This document shows positions 1 through 7,071 of a stretch of 23,295 bases of DNA, one piece after another. The DNA is taken from assembly GCA_900548255.1 (NCBI GenBank), contig URKH01000029.1, positions 1 through 23,295 on the forward strand, given 5' to 3'. Every line of letters starts with the position of its first letter. Position 1 is the stretch's first letter. Under the pieces are notes generated by a model. That model was given only the letters and a program-made list of their open reading frames with translations. It was not told the DNA's origin and did not search any database. A program made the position numbers and the translations under genes. Origin of the DNA: an uncultured Collinsella sp. Its GTDB lineage: Bacteria; Actinomycetota; Coriobacteriia; Coriobacteriales; Coriobacteriaceae.

Positions 1-92
1 CGCCCCTAAGCGAGCAAGGTGACGTGAAAGAGGAGGGAAGCGTACTTCGGTACGCGACCGACGATTGAACGTCAGATTGCCGCTTAGGGGCG
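1..92. repeat. Long nested palindrome with UUCG tetraloop at left edge
   Basis: The outer arms CGCCCCTAAGCG (1-12) and CGCTTAGGGGCG (81-92) are perfect inverted repeats. Moving inward, GCAA pairs with TTGC and TGACGT pairs with ACGTCA, with small bulges. At the centre GCGTAC-TTCG-GTACGC forms a hairpin with the very stable UUCG loop, flanked by an unpaired purine-rich internal loop. The structure lies downstream of prfA and touches the window edge, so the outer arms may extend further left. It could be a structured RNA, an intergenic repeat or an intercistronic mRNA structure; nothing in the sequence decides between them. Confidence 0.55.
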
Positions 93-108
93 TTTGCAGC
101 GTCGAGCT

Positions 109-136
109 GTTACGGCGTTTGGTAAAACGCCGTAAC
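109..136 (-). terminator. Hairpin just past the prfA stop codon
   Basis: A perfect 12-bp inverted repeat, GTTACGGCGTTT (109-120) and AAACGCCGTAAC (125-136), has a four-base loop and begins four bases past the prfA stop. On the minus strand no run of T follows it, so it is either a weak terminator or an mRNA 3'-end-protecting stem before a co-transcribed downstream gene outside the window. Confidence 0.45.
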
Positions 137-139
137 CCA

Positions 140-1207
140 CTAGACAGCCTGTGCCAGCTTCTCGGCACGCTCGGCGGCGGCGAGCGCCTCGATGACGGTG
201 CCGAGCTGGTCGCCCAGGAGGACGCCATTGTAGGTGGAGTTGAAACCGATGCGGTGATCGGTCACGCGGTCCTGGGGCTGGTTGTAGGTACGGATCTTCT
301 CGGAACGGTTGCCGTGGCCGATCTGGCTCTGGCGCTCGGCACCGAGCTCTGCCTGCTGCTTCTCGAGCTCCATCTCGTACAGACGGGCGCGCAGCATCTG
401 CATGCAGACTTCGCGGTTCTGGATCTGGGAGCGCTGTTCCTGCGACTGCACCACGGTGTTGGTGGGCAGGTGGGTGATGCGCACGGCGGAGTAGGTGGTG
501 TTAACGCACTGACCGCCAGGGCCGGAGGCACAGTAGGTATCGATGCGCAGGTCGGACTGGTTGATCTGAACGTCGATCTCCTCGGCCTCGGGAAGCACGG
601 CGACGGTTGCCGTGGAGGTCTGGATGCGACCCTGGGACTCGGTCTTGGGAACGCGCTGGACGCGGTGCACGCCGGACTCGAACTTCATGACGGAGTAGAC
701 GCGGTCGCCCTCGACCTTGAACTCGATGGACTTAAAGCCGCCGGCCTCGCTGGGGCTGGAGTCGAGCACGGTGGTCTTCCAGCCGCGCGACTCGCAGAAG
801 CGCTGATACATCTTGTACAGGTCGCCGGCGAAGATGGCCGCCTCGTCGCCACCGGCGGCGGAGCGAATCTCGACGATGGTGTTCTTGTCGTCGTTGGGGT
901 CGCTCGGGATGAGCATGTACTTGATGTCTTCCTCGAGCTGGGGAAGCTTGGCCTCGTTTTCGGAGATGTCCATCTGGAGCATCTCCTTCTCATCGGCATC
1001 GGTAGTATCGTGGAGCATTTCCTTGGCAGCCTCGATGTCATCGAGCGCGCCGATGTACTCGCGCGAGGCAGCGATGAGGTCGGACTGGTGCGCGTACTCC
1101 TTGTTGAGACGCGTGAACTCCTTGATATCGGAGGCGACGGCTGGGTCGGAAAGCTTCTTCTCGAGCTCCTCGTAGGCCTTGATGATCTTTTCGAGCTTGT
1201 CGCGCAT
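140..1207 (-). CDS. prfA: Peptide chain release factor 1 (RF1)
   Basis: RF1 recognises UAA and UAG stop codons in the ribosomal A site and triggers release of the finished peptide. The 355-residue length is normal for the family. The peptidyl-transferase-centre motif GGQ is at residues 231-233 inside SGPGGQCVNTTYSAVRIT, and the C-terminal block SEKIRTYNQPQDRVTDHRIG is typical of RF1 and not RF2. The stop-codon-reading tripeptide at 187-189 is PKT where most bacterial RF1s have PAT or PVT, and Cys follows GGQ where His is common. The start has a strong ribosome binding site, AAAGGAG, seven bases upstream. In many bacteria prfA precedes prmC (hemK), which would lie left of the window. The 231 bases upstream carry no gene I can support. 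Confidence 0.96.
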   Translation of the reverse strand: MRDKLEKIIKAYEELEKKLSDPAVASDIKEFTRLNKEYAHQSDLIAASREYIGALDDIEAAKEMLHDTTDADEKEMLQMDISENEAKLPQLEEDIKYMLIPSDPNDDKNTIVEIRSAAGGDEAAIFAGDLYKMYQRFCESRGWKTTVLDSSPSEAGGFKSIEFKVEGDRVYSVMKFESGVHRVQRVPKTESQGRIQTSTATVAVLPEAEEIDVQINQSDLRIDTYCASGPGGQCVNTTYSAVRITHLPTNTVVQSQEQRSQIQNREVCMQMLRARLYEMELEKQQAELGAERQSQIGHGNRSEKIRTYNQPQDRVTDHRIGFNSTYNGVLLGDQLGTVIEALAAAERAEKLAQAV

Positions 1208-1330
1208 GACGGACTCCTTTTATATGCGTGAAGGTGAAAATCGGCAGAATTGATGGGGCGCGGGGCGCCGCTGCGGGGGTAAAGCCCGGCTAGAACATGT
1301 CGATCTTCAGATACATGCGCATCCCTTCGC

Positions 1331-1390
1331 GTATGGGGGTACATAGTTGCGGTCTAACCCATACATGATAGCGTGCGCAGGCAAACCTGC
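1331..1390 (-). promoter_or_regulatory. Possible prfA promoter and leader dyads
   Basis: The 1208-1405 stretch has no convincing gene. On the minus strand a TATCAT hexamer near 1370 resembles a -10 box, but no good -35 stands at 16-18 bases. Two small dyads flank it: GTATGGG (1331-1337) with CCCATAC (1358-1364), and GCAGG (1377-1381) with CCTGC (1386-1390). This is a weak call for the promoter and leader of prfA. Confidence 0.2.
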
Positions 1391-1405
1391 ATACAACCCG
1401 CACGG

Positions 1406-1438
1406 AATCCGACAAAGGGAGAGTCCCTTTGTCGGATT
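1406..1438 (-). repeat. GACAAAGGGA-family palindrome, likely terminator of the M20 gene
   Basis: A perfect 15-bp inverted repeat, AATCCGACAAAGGGA and TCCCTTTGTCGGATT, surrounds a three-base loop. It directly abuts the M20 peptidase stop codon (1439-1441) and would fold in that transcript. The core GACAAAGGGA recurs at 8112-8142, 12960-12989 and 15961-15993, each time at a gene's 3' end, with different but still pairing outer bases. No long T run follows, so termination may be weak or Rho-linked. Confidence 0.7.
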
Positions 1439-2854
1439 CTAGAGCGTATGGAGCAGGGCGATGAGGAAGCGAACACCCTGGAGGTAGGCGCGGCGGGTGA
1501 TGCGCTCGTTGGTGCCGTGGACGCCGCGGTCGCACTCGTCATCGTCGACCACAAACGCCGAAAAACGAATGCATTCGGAGCAAATGTGCAGGTAGTTGGC
1601 AGCGTCGGTCGCGCCGATCACGGTCGAGGGGACAATCGCCAACGGCTCGGATGATCCGTTTTCCTCCGTCCCCTTTGGATCGCAGAAATAGCGGGCGGCG
1701 ATGGAGCGAACCGCCTCGAGGCCGGGACCACCGATGCGCGGGGACGGCGAGGGCTCGGAGCTGCCGGGGCCCAGCTCCACTTCGACACGACCGGCAAGGT
1801 CCGCCCCGGCAACCGCCTCACGGCAGCGCGCCACAACGTCGGCCACGCTCGTGTCCTCGAGCATGCGGAAGTTAATGTTGGCCCACATATCCTGCGGCAT
1901 CACGTTGGCGCCGGCGCTGCCTCCCTCGATCTGCGTGGGCGCGCAGGTGGTCGTCACCAGCGGATAGAGCTTCTTGCTGGCGAGGCAATCGCGGACAATG
2001 GCGCCCCCGTTGGCGGCAATCTCATCCGCCGTGTAGAGCCCCAGCTCGACAAGCTGCGCGGCAAGCAGATCGGTCACGCGCGTCGGCCACTCGATATCGC
2101 AGATTGCGGCGATGGCACGGCTGAGCACCTCGAGCGACGTGCCGCCGTAGGGGTTAGACGAATGCCCGCCCGCGCTCTTCGTCTTGAGCACGATATCGGC
2201 ATAGCCCTTTTCGGCCAGGTCGGCATGCATAAGCCAGCCCTCGCCCGCGCCGTACTCGGCAGCCGGAACGATGCGGTAGTCGCCCTCGTCGATCAGGAAC
2301 TCGAGCTCAACACCGCGCTCCTCGAGCACGCGGCCGATAGCTCCAGCGCCGTACTGCGTGGTTTCCTCGTCCTGGCCAAAAGCCAGCAGCAGGGTGCGCT
2401 CGTGCTCCCAGCCGTGCGCCAGCGCATACTCAACCGCCTCGAGAATGCCTGCGACCTGATCCTTCATGTCGATCGCGCCGCGGCCCCAGATGTAGGTGTC
2501 GTCCACGTGCCCGCTAAAGGGGGCATGTGTCCAGTCGGCCTCGGTGCCCGGCACCACGGGGACCACGTCCATGTGGCCCATGAGCATGACGGGTTTGAGG
2601 GCGGGGTCGGAACCGCCAAGCGTCACCAGCAGCGAATGATCGATAAGCTCGACCTCGCCCGCCGCAAACACGCGCGGCCAGGTCTGCTGCATATAGGCGC
2701 GCAGGTCATCGAAGGGCTGCCAGTCCACCGCCTCGGCATCCATGCTCGAGATGGTCGGAAACGACAGCACGCGACCCAAGCGCTCGCACGCGCCGGCCTC
2801 GTCCATATCGGCAAAATCGTCCTCATGCGCAAAGAAGCGCCAAACCTCGGCCAT
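1439..2854 (-). CDS. M20 family zinc peptidase, carboxypeptidase-S/PM20D1-like
   Basis: M20 enzymes are di-zinc amidohydrolases that split short peptides or N-acyl amino acids. This 471-residue protein shows the full ligand set: GHMDVVP (His94, Asp96), GRGAIDMKD (Asp129), QDEET (catalytic Glu163 and ligand Glu164), the SAGGHSSNP block of the lid domain, and the C-terminal VHGTNERIT with the last His. The RFSAF and HGTNERI spacing is characteristic of the CPS1/PM20D1 branch. There is no signal peptide, so it is probably cytoplasmic. The start is chosen at the Met preceded by AAAGGATG; the frame is open further upstream but enters the ABC ATPase gene. It lies 71 bases downstream of an amino-acid importer operon in the same direction, which suggests use of imported peptides or amino-acid conjugates. 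The substrate is unknown. Confidence 0.88.
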   Translation of the reverse strand: MAEVWRFFAHEDDFADMDEAGACERLGRVLSFPTISSMDAEAVDWQPFDDLRAYMQQTWPRVFAAGEVELIDHSLLVTLGGSDPALKPVMLMGHMDVVPVVPGTEADWTHAPFSGHVDDTYIWGRGAIDMKDQVAGILEAVEYALAHGWEHERTLLLAFGQDEETTQYGAGAIGRVLEERGVELEFLIDEGDYRIVPAAEYGAGEGWLMHADLAEKGYADIVLKTKSAGGHSSNPYGGTSLEVLSRAIAAICDIEWPTRVTDLLAAQLVELGLYTADEIAANGGAIVRDCLASKKLYPLVTTTCAPTQIEGGSAGANVMPQDMWANINFRMLEDTSVADVVARCREAVAGADLAGRVEVELGPGSSEPSPSPRIGGPGLEAVRSIAARYFCDPKGTEENGSSEPLAIVPSTVIGATDAANYLHICSECIRFSAFVVDDDECDRGVHGTNERITRRAYLQGVRFLIALLHTL

Positions 2855-2877
2855 GACATCCTTTCGATTGTGACGAC

Positions 2878-2901
2878 AAAGGCCACCCCACGGGAGCGGC
2901 C
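2878..2901 (-). terminator. Weak intrinsic terminator between ABC operon and M20 gene
   Basis: Read on the minus strand, bases 2901-2881 fold into a 9-bp stem with two G-U pairs and a three-base loop, followed by TTTGT. It lies 26 bases upstream of the M20 start. The short T run suggests partial termination, which would lower peptidase expression relative to the importer. Confidence 0.45.
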
Positions 2902-2925
2902 CTGCAACGTAAGCGTTTGCGCCGG

Positions 2926-3711
2926 TTATTTGTCTTCGAGATAGCGAGAGAGGAACTCGCGAGTGCGCTGGTGTTTGGGGTTGCCGAAGAGCTCGGCCGG
3001 CGCGGCGTCCTCGAGCACCACGCCCTTGTCCATAAAGACCACGCGGTCGGACACCGTGCGGGCAAAGGCCATCTCGTGCGTGACGACAACCATGGTCATG
3101 CCGTCGGCCGCGAGCTTGCGCATGACCTCGAGCACCTCGCCCACGATCTCGGGGTCGAGTGCCGAAGTCGGCTCGTCGAACAGCATGATTTGCGGACTCA
3201 TGCACAGGGCGCGGGCGATGGCCACGCGCTGCTTTTGGCCACCGGACAGGCGACCCACGGCGGCGTGCGCGAACTTTTCGAGCCCCACGCTCGTCAGATG
3301 CTCCATTGCGACCTTCTCGGCCTCGGCCTTGCCCATCTTTTTGAGCGTGACGGGCGCGAGCGTGCAGTTGTCGAGCACATCCATGTTGTTGAACAGGTTA
3401 AAGCCCTGGAACACCATGCCGATGTCCTCGCGCAGCTTGTTGATATTGCAGCGCTCGGCCGTAAGGTCCTGGCCGTGGAACCAGATGTGGCCCGCGTCCG
3501 GGGTCTCGAGCAGGTTGAGGCAGCGCAGGAAGGTCGACTTGCCCGAGCCCGAGGCGCCGATAATGGTGACGACCTCGCCGGGATTGACAGCGAGGTCGAT
3601 GCCCTTAAGCACCTCGAGCGAGCCAAAGCTCTTGCGCAGGCCCTCGACGCGGATGAGCGGCTCATTGGTCTGTGCGGCGGCCGCGGTGCCGGTAGTGGCG
3701 GTATCTGCCAT
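2926..3711 (-). CDS. Polar amino-acid ABC importer, ATP-binding subunit
   Basis: This is the cytoplasmic ATPase that powers the importer encoded with it. The 261 residues match the GlnQ/HisP class. Walker A GASGSGKST is at 52-60, the Q-loop is at FQGFNLF (101-107), signature LSGGQ at 155-159, Walker B IMLFDE at 175-180 and the switch His212 in VTHEM. About 16 extra Ala/Thr-rich residues precede the usual start of the fold. The start ATG has GAGGAG upstream, within the 22-base gap after the permease gene. The gene order lipoprotein, permease, ATPase supports a single transcript. Type I amino-acid importers of this class use two copies of the ATPase per complex. The exact substrate cannot be read from the sequence. 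Confidence 0.93.
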   Translation of the reverse strand: MADTATTGTAAAAQTNEPLIRVEGLRKSFGSLEVLKGIDLAVNPGEVVTIIGASGSGKSTFLRCLNLLETPDAGHIWFHGQDLTAERCNINKLREDIGMVFQGFNLFNNMDVLDNCTLAPVTLKKMGKAEAEKVAMEHLTSVGLEKFAHAAVGRLSGGQKQRVAIARALCMSPQIMLFDEPTSALDPEIVGEVLEVMRKLAADGMTMVVVTHEMAFARTVSDRVVFMDKGVVLEDAAPAELFGNPKHQRTREFLSRYLEDK

Positions 3712-3733
3712 GATGATTCTCCTCGTCTTGAGC

Positions 3734-4882
3734 CTAGTTGGAGCTGGGCAGCGTGGCCGGGGCCTCAGCGCCCAGCTTTTTGCCAAAGGCCTCGAGCAGG
3801 CGGCTCGCCACGAGCGTCAGGATCAGGTAAACCACGAGCGCCACGCAGTAGACCTCCATCTGGCGGTAGTACACGCCGGCGACGGTGGTGGTGGCGTACA
3901 TGAGGTCGAACACGCCGATGACCGAAAGCACCGACGAGTCCTTGATGTTGATGATGAGCTCGTTGGTGAGCGCCGGAATCGCGTTTTTAATACCCTGGGG
4001 GAACACAACCTTGCGCATAGCCTGCCACTGCGAAAGACCCAGCGAGCGCGCCGCCTCGGCCTGGCCGGGATCGATGGACTCGATGCCGCCGCGCAGGACC
4101 TCCATCATGTAGGCGGTGGAATTGAGCGAGATGGTGACGAGGCCGGCGGTGAAGGTACTCCAGATTTGGTTGGCCTGGGCGGTCTCGAAGCCCATGCCGC
4201 GCAAAACGGTGAAGCCCGCGTAATAGATGAGCAGGCCCTGGACCATCATGGGCGTGCCGCGCACGATGGTGGAGTAGATGGTCGCAAAGCCACGGCCGAT
4301 ACTCTTAAAGAAGCGCACCAAGTCGTTGTCCACACGGTCGAAGGTCTGAATGCGCAGGAACACAAAGAGCAGCGCCAGGAAAAAGGCGATGACGGTGCCG
4401 AAGGTCGCAAGCGCGATGGTGATCTCGATACCGCGGATAAAGAAGTCCCCGCTCTTGTAGGTCATGTAGACCAGACTCGACAAAAAGTCGCTGGGGTTGG
4501 AGTCCGAGACAATGCTCACCCGCACCAGGTCGATAAACGACATGACGCAACGGTCGATAAAGAAGATCGCCGCAATGGCGACCACGACATAGCTGCCCAG
4601 GCGCGCGCCGCGACGAAAGCGCTCGGAAGCAAACGGCGATGTTTCGCGATAGTCGTTCCAATGCATAATCTTGGTGACGAGTGCTGCCGCCGACACGACA
4701 ATCCAAGCCCACAGAATCGCCCAGAGGCAGTCCTGGAACACACCCGTGGGCGCCAAGAAGCTCAGCGGCGTGGGGTTGCGCTGACTAAACGCCAGACCGA
4801 GCGCCGCGATGGCGCTCGTGCCTAGATACACATAACGGTGGTCGGCCTTGATAAAGGAGGCCAGACGATTGATAGCTTTCAT
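3734..4882 (-). CDS. Polar amino-acid ABC importer, permease subunit with N-terminal extension
   Basis: This is the membrane channel of the importer. The core from about residue 140 to 370 is a HisM/GlnP-like MetI fold with about five membrane helices. The ATPase-docking EAA loop, EAARSLGLSQWQAMRKVVFP, lies at 276-295. At 382 residues it is about 150 longer than typical single-domain permeases of this class. The added N-terminal part holds about three more hydrophobic segments (about 17-33, 52-72 and 97-117) separated by a basic loop. The start has AGGGAGG upstream and lies 9 bases after the lipoprotein gene, so the two are tightly coupled. A single permease gene implies a homodimeric channel. 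The role of the extension is not known to me. Confidence 0.92.
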   Translation of the reverse strand: MKAINRLASFIKADHRYVYLGTSAIAALGLAFSQRNPTPLSFLAPTGVFQDCLWAILWAWIVVSAAALVTKIMHWNDYRETSPFASERFRRGARLGSYVVVAIAAIFFIDRCVMSFIDLVRVSIVSDSNPSDFLSSLVYMTYKSGDFFIRGIEITIALATFGTVIAFFLALLFVFLRIQTFDRVDNDLVRFFKSIGRGFATIYSTIVRGTPMMVQGLLIYYAGFTVLRGMGFETAQANQIWSTFTAGLVTISLNSTAYMMEVLRGGIESIDPGQAEAARSLGLSQWQAMRKVVFPQGIKNAIPALTNELIINIKDSSVLSVIGVFDLMYATTTVAGVYYRQMEVYCVALVVYLILTLVASRLLEAFGKKLGAEAPATLPSSN

Positions 4883-4891
4883 GCTGCCTCC

Positions 4892-5818
4892 CTATGCCGG
4901 CTGACGGTCGAGGCACGCGTCCCACATCTGGTCGCGCTCCTCTTGGCTAACGCCCTTGAGCGTCTTATTGATAAGTTTGAGCAGCTTGTCCGAGCCCTTG
5001 CGGCAGCCGACGTTTGACGTGACCTCCTGCTTAAAGCCCTCGCCCTCCGCAAAGCGAATAGGCACAATGCCCGGGTTTTGGACCATATAGCCCTTCTCGT
5101 TTTCGGTGTTGTAGGTCACGGCGTCGCAGGTGCCCTGCAGCAGGTTCGAAAACACCGTGGGAACCGAATCGACCGGGTTCTTGTGGACAACGCCCGGGAT
5201 CTCGTCAATGACGGTATCGAGCATGGTGTCCTTTTGGCCGAGCACCGTGGCACCACTGAAGTCGCTGAGCTTGGTGGCGTTTTGGTAGGGCGAGCCCTCT
5301 TTTACGAACAGGCCAAAGTAGCCAATGAAGTACGGGTCGGAAAAACCGACGGACTCTTCGCGCTCGGGCGTAGCGCTCATGCCGGCGATGATGAGGTCGA
5401 TCTGGCCGTTGTTGAGCGAATCGATAAGGCCCGAGAAGCTCTGCTTGACGGCAACGGGCTCGCCGCCGAGGGCCTTGCAGACGATCTTGGCGATCTGCAC
5501 GTCGTAGCCATCGGCATAGGCGCCCTGCACGTTGTCGATGGGGATGGTGTACTCACTGGCTTCGGAAACCTGCCAGTTGTACGGGGCGTAGGCCGCTTCC
5601 ATGCCAATGCGGATCTTGTCCTTGCCGATCACGGAATCGGACAGGTCGTCGCGACCGCCGCCCGTCGTGGGCTGAACCACCTTGAGCGTGGACGGGCGCT
5701 GACAGCCGGCGAGCGCGCCGGCGACGACGGAAGCGCTCGCAGCGAGAGCGCTACCCAAAAAGATGCGACGGCTGCACACCGGCTGTGGATGCGCGTCGCG
5801 TTGATGGGGAGAATGCAT
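4892..5818 (-). CDS. Polar amino-acid ABC importer, substrate-binding lipoprotein
   Basis: A family 3 extracellular solute-binding protein of 308 residues that captures an amino acid outside the membrane and delivers it to the permease. The N-terminus has an SRRIFLG stretch (16-22) resembling a twin-arginine motif. A hydrophobic segment and the lipobox LAGC follow, with the lipidated Cys at position 39. The mature domain starts GKDKIRIGMEAAYAPYNW and contains the family block IDLIIAGMSATPEREESVGFSDPY. The start is the Met with GGGAAGG upstream. It is the first gene of a four-gene minus-strand run (binding protein, permease, ATPase, M20 peptidase). Family membership is certain from these blocks; ligand identity is not. 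Confidence 0.93.
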   Translation of the reverse strand: MHSPHQRDAHPQPVCSRRIFLGSALAASASVVAGALAGCQRPSTLKVVQPTTGGGRDDLSDSVIGKDKIRIGMEAAYAPYNWQVSEASEYTIPIDNVQGAYADGYDVQIAKIVCKALGGEPVAVKQSFSGLIDSLNNGQIDLIIAGMSATPEREESVGFSDPYFIGYFGLFVKEGSPYQNATKLSDFSGATVLGQKDTMLDTVIDEIPGVVHKNPVDSVPTVFSNLLQGTCDAVTYNTENEKGYMVQNPGIVPIRFAEGEGFKQEVTSNVGCRKGSDKLLKLINKTLKGVSQEERDQMWDACLDRQPA

Positions 5819-5956
5819 AATCTGCCTTCCCTGTTGAATCGTATGCTGACGACTTAACAGGATATACGCCAGCGACCAGCAGCGCAGCACAAGCTCGAAA
5901 AATTAATAGACACACGGTAGTCATTGGGAGCGTCGATGTTTTGGCAATGCCAGCGA

Positions 5957-6056
5957 GCGCCACCCAGAGCGAACAAGTTAGCATGAAAAAGGCAAGGCAT
6001 AGACCTTCTGGTCATGCCTTGCCTTTTGAATGACAAATTGTCGCTCTGGGTGGCGC
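5957..6056. terminator. Nested palindrome containing a bidirectional terminator
   Basis: The inner hairpin AAAAGGCAAGGCAT (5987-6000) and ATGCCTTGCCTTTT (6014-6027), capped by GACC-TTCT-GGTC with one bulged A, has T runs on both strands and should terminate in both directions. It is enclosed by a perfect 16-bp outer inverted repeat, GCGCCACCCAGAGCGA (5957-5972) and TCGCTCTGGGTGGCGC (6041-6056). It separates the epimerase gene (ending at 6099) from the importer operon. The outer arms are not needed for termination. The rest of 5819-6098 has no gene; it must hold the importer promoter, which I could not pin down. Confidence 0.7.
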
Positions 6057-6098
6057 GCAGCGTCGACCGGTCCGTCGTTCGTTAGAACGGCGGAACCT

Positions 6099-6992
6099 CT
6101 AGAGCAGGGTAACGCTAAAGCTGCGAACGTCCGTCTCACCCGGTGCCAAGACGATGGTGTTGACCTTGTGCTCAAAGACATCGTCCTCGGTGTCCATGGT
6201 GGTGTGGCCGGTCCAGGGCTCGAGCGCCACAAACGGGGCGTCGTTGGCGGCAGACCACACGCCGATGTACTTAAATCCCTCAAAGTCGATCTTGACGCCG
6301 TGACCCGACTTGCGACCGCGCAGTGTGAGCGTGGAGCCCGGAGTATCGGTGAACATGATGGCGTCGTTATCGAAGCTGCGGTGCGTGATGGGCAGCACGT
6401 CCGAGTTGTCGGGGGCCTTATAGCTACCCTCGAACGTCATAAGGCCATCGGGCGTGATGACGGGGGCCTCGTTAGTCCAGGCCTCGGTAAACGCCAGCTC
6501 GTAATCCTCAAACGCCTCGTCCTCGGCACCGGGGGCGGGCACGTTAAATGCGGGATGGCCGCCCACCGAGAACGGCAGGTCCACGTCGCCGGTGTTGGTG
6601 ACGGTAAAGGTTTGCGTGAGCGTGGCGTCGCCGGTCAGAGCATAGGTCATGTTGAGCTTAAAGTGGAACGGGAACGCCTTGAGCGACTCGGGCGTGTCAG
6701 TGATCTCGTACGTTACCGAGGAGCCGTCCTCCGAAACCTCGACCAACTTGTGCTCGACGATGCGAGCGAGTCCGTGGCGCGGCATCTCGCAGGTGCCGGC
6801 CGCAGATGTCGCCATGTTGTTGCGCAGCGAGCCCACAATGGGGAACAGGATGGGCGCATGCTTGCCCCAAAAGGCGGGGTCGCCCTGCCACAGATACTCG
6901 TTGCCGTTGAGGGCAAGGCTCGTGAGCTGGGCGCCCATGGAATCGATGGCCGCGGTGAGGCCGCCGCGCTTGATGGTGGTGACGGTGGACAT
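6099..6992 (-). CDS. Aldose 1-epimerase family protein, LacX-like
   Basis: Aldose 1-epimerases interconvert alpha and beta anomers of sugars in the cytoplasm. This 297-residue protein has the LacX-type block NEYLWQGDPAFWGKHAPILFP (its conserved centre at about 31-51). The expected catalytic residues are His73 in PRHGLAR, His146 in GGHPAFN and Glu258 in LEPWTG. The start is the Met preceded by GGAGGA; a Met eight codons upstream lacks a ribosome site. It has no sugar operon around it: the gene upstream is a membrane protein of unknown role, 79 bases away. Substrate is unknown; in the LacX subgroup it is often unassigned. Confidence 0.9.
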   Translation of the reverse strand: MSTVTTIKRGGLTAAIDSMGAQLTSLALNGNEYLWQGDPAFWGKHAPILFPIVGSLRNNMATSAAGTCEMPRHGLARIVEHKLVEVSEDGSSVTYEITDTPESLKAFPFHFKLNMTYALTGDATLTQTFTVTNTGDVDLPFSVGGHPAFNVPAPGAEDEAFEDYELAFTEAWTNEAPVITPDGLMTFEGSYKAPDNSDVLPITHRSFDNDAIMFTDTPGSTLTLRGRKSGHGVKIDFEGFKYIGVWSAANDAPFVALEPWTGHTTMDTEDDVFEHKVNTIVLAPGETDVRSFSVTLL

Positions 6993-7071
6993 GCTACTTC
7001 CTCCAAAAGTAAACAACAGTGTCGAGGGCTATTGTGCCACTCTTGGCGGCAAGGAGAAGCGGCGGGCGCAG

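Noticed and set aside
65..1231. 388-codon open frame on the plus strand opposite prfA
   Set aside because: It mirrors a confident prfA frame; the predicted product is a Leu/Val/Gly/Asp-rich artefact of antisense reading in GC-rich DNA.
1290..1322. Ten-codon peptide (MRMYLKIDMF) in the prfA leader, considered as a leader peptide
   Set aside because: No clear ribosome site and no linked attenuator; RF1 control by leader peptide would be expected to use a frameshift or stop context that is not seen.
2963..4825. Very long (620-codon) plus-strand open frame opposite the ABC importer genes
   Set aside because: Antisense shadow of two genes with clear motifs; composition is low-complexity and no ribosome site fits.
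5819..5940. Promoter of the amino-acid importer operon
   Set aside because: TATATC and TTGTGC hexamers exist on the minus strand but are 20 bases apart; no pair is good enough to call.
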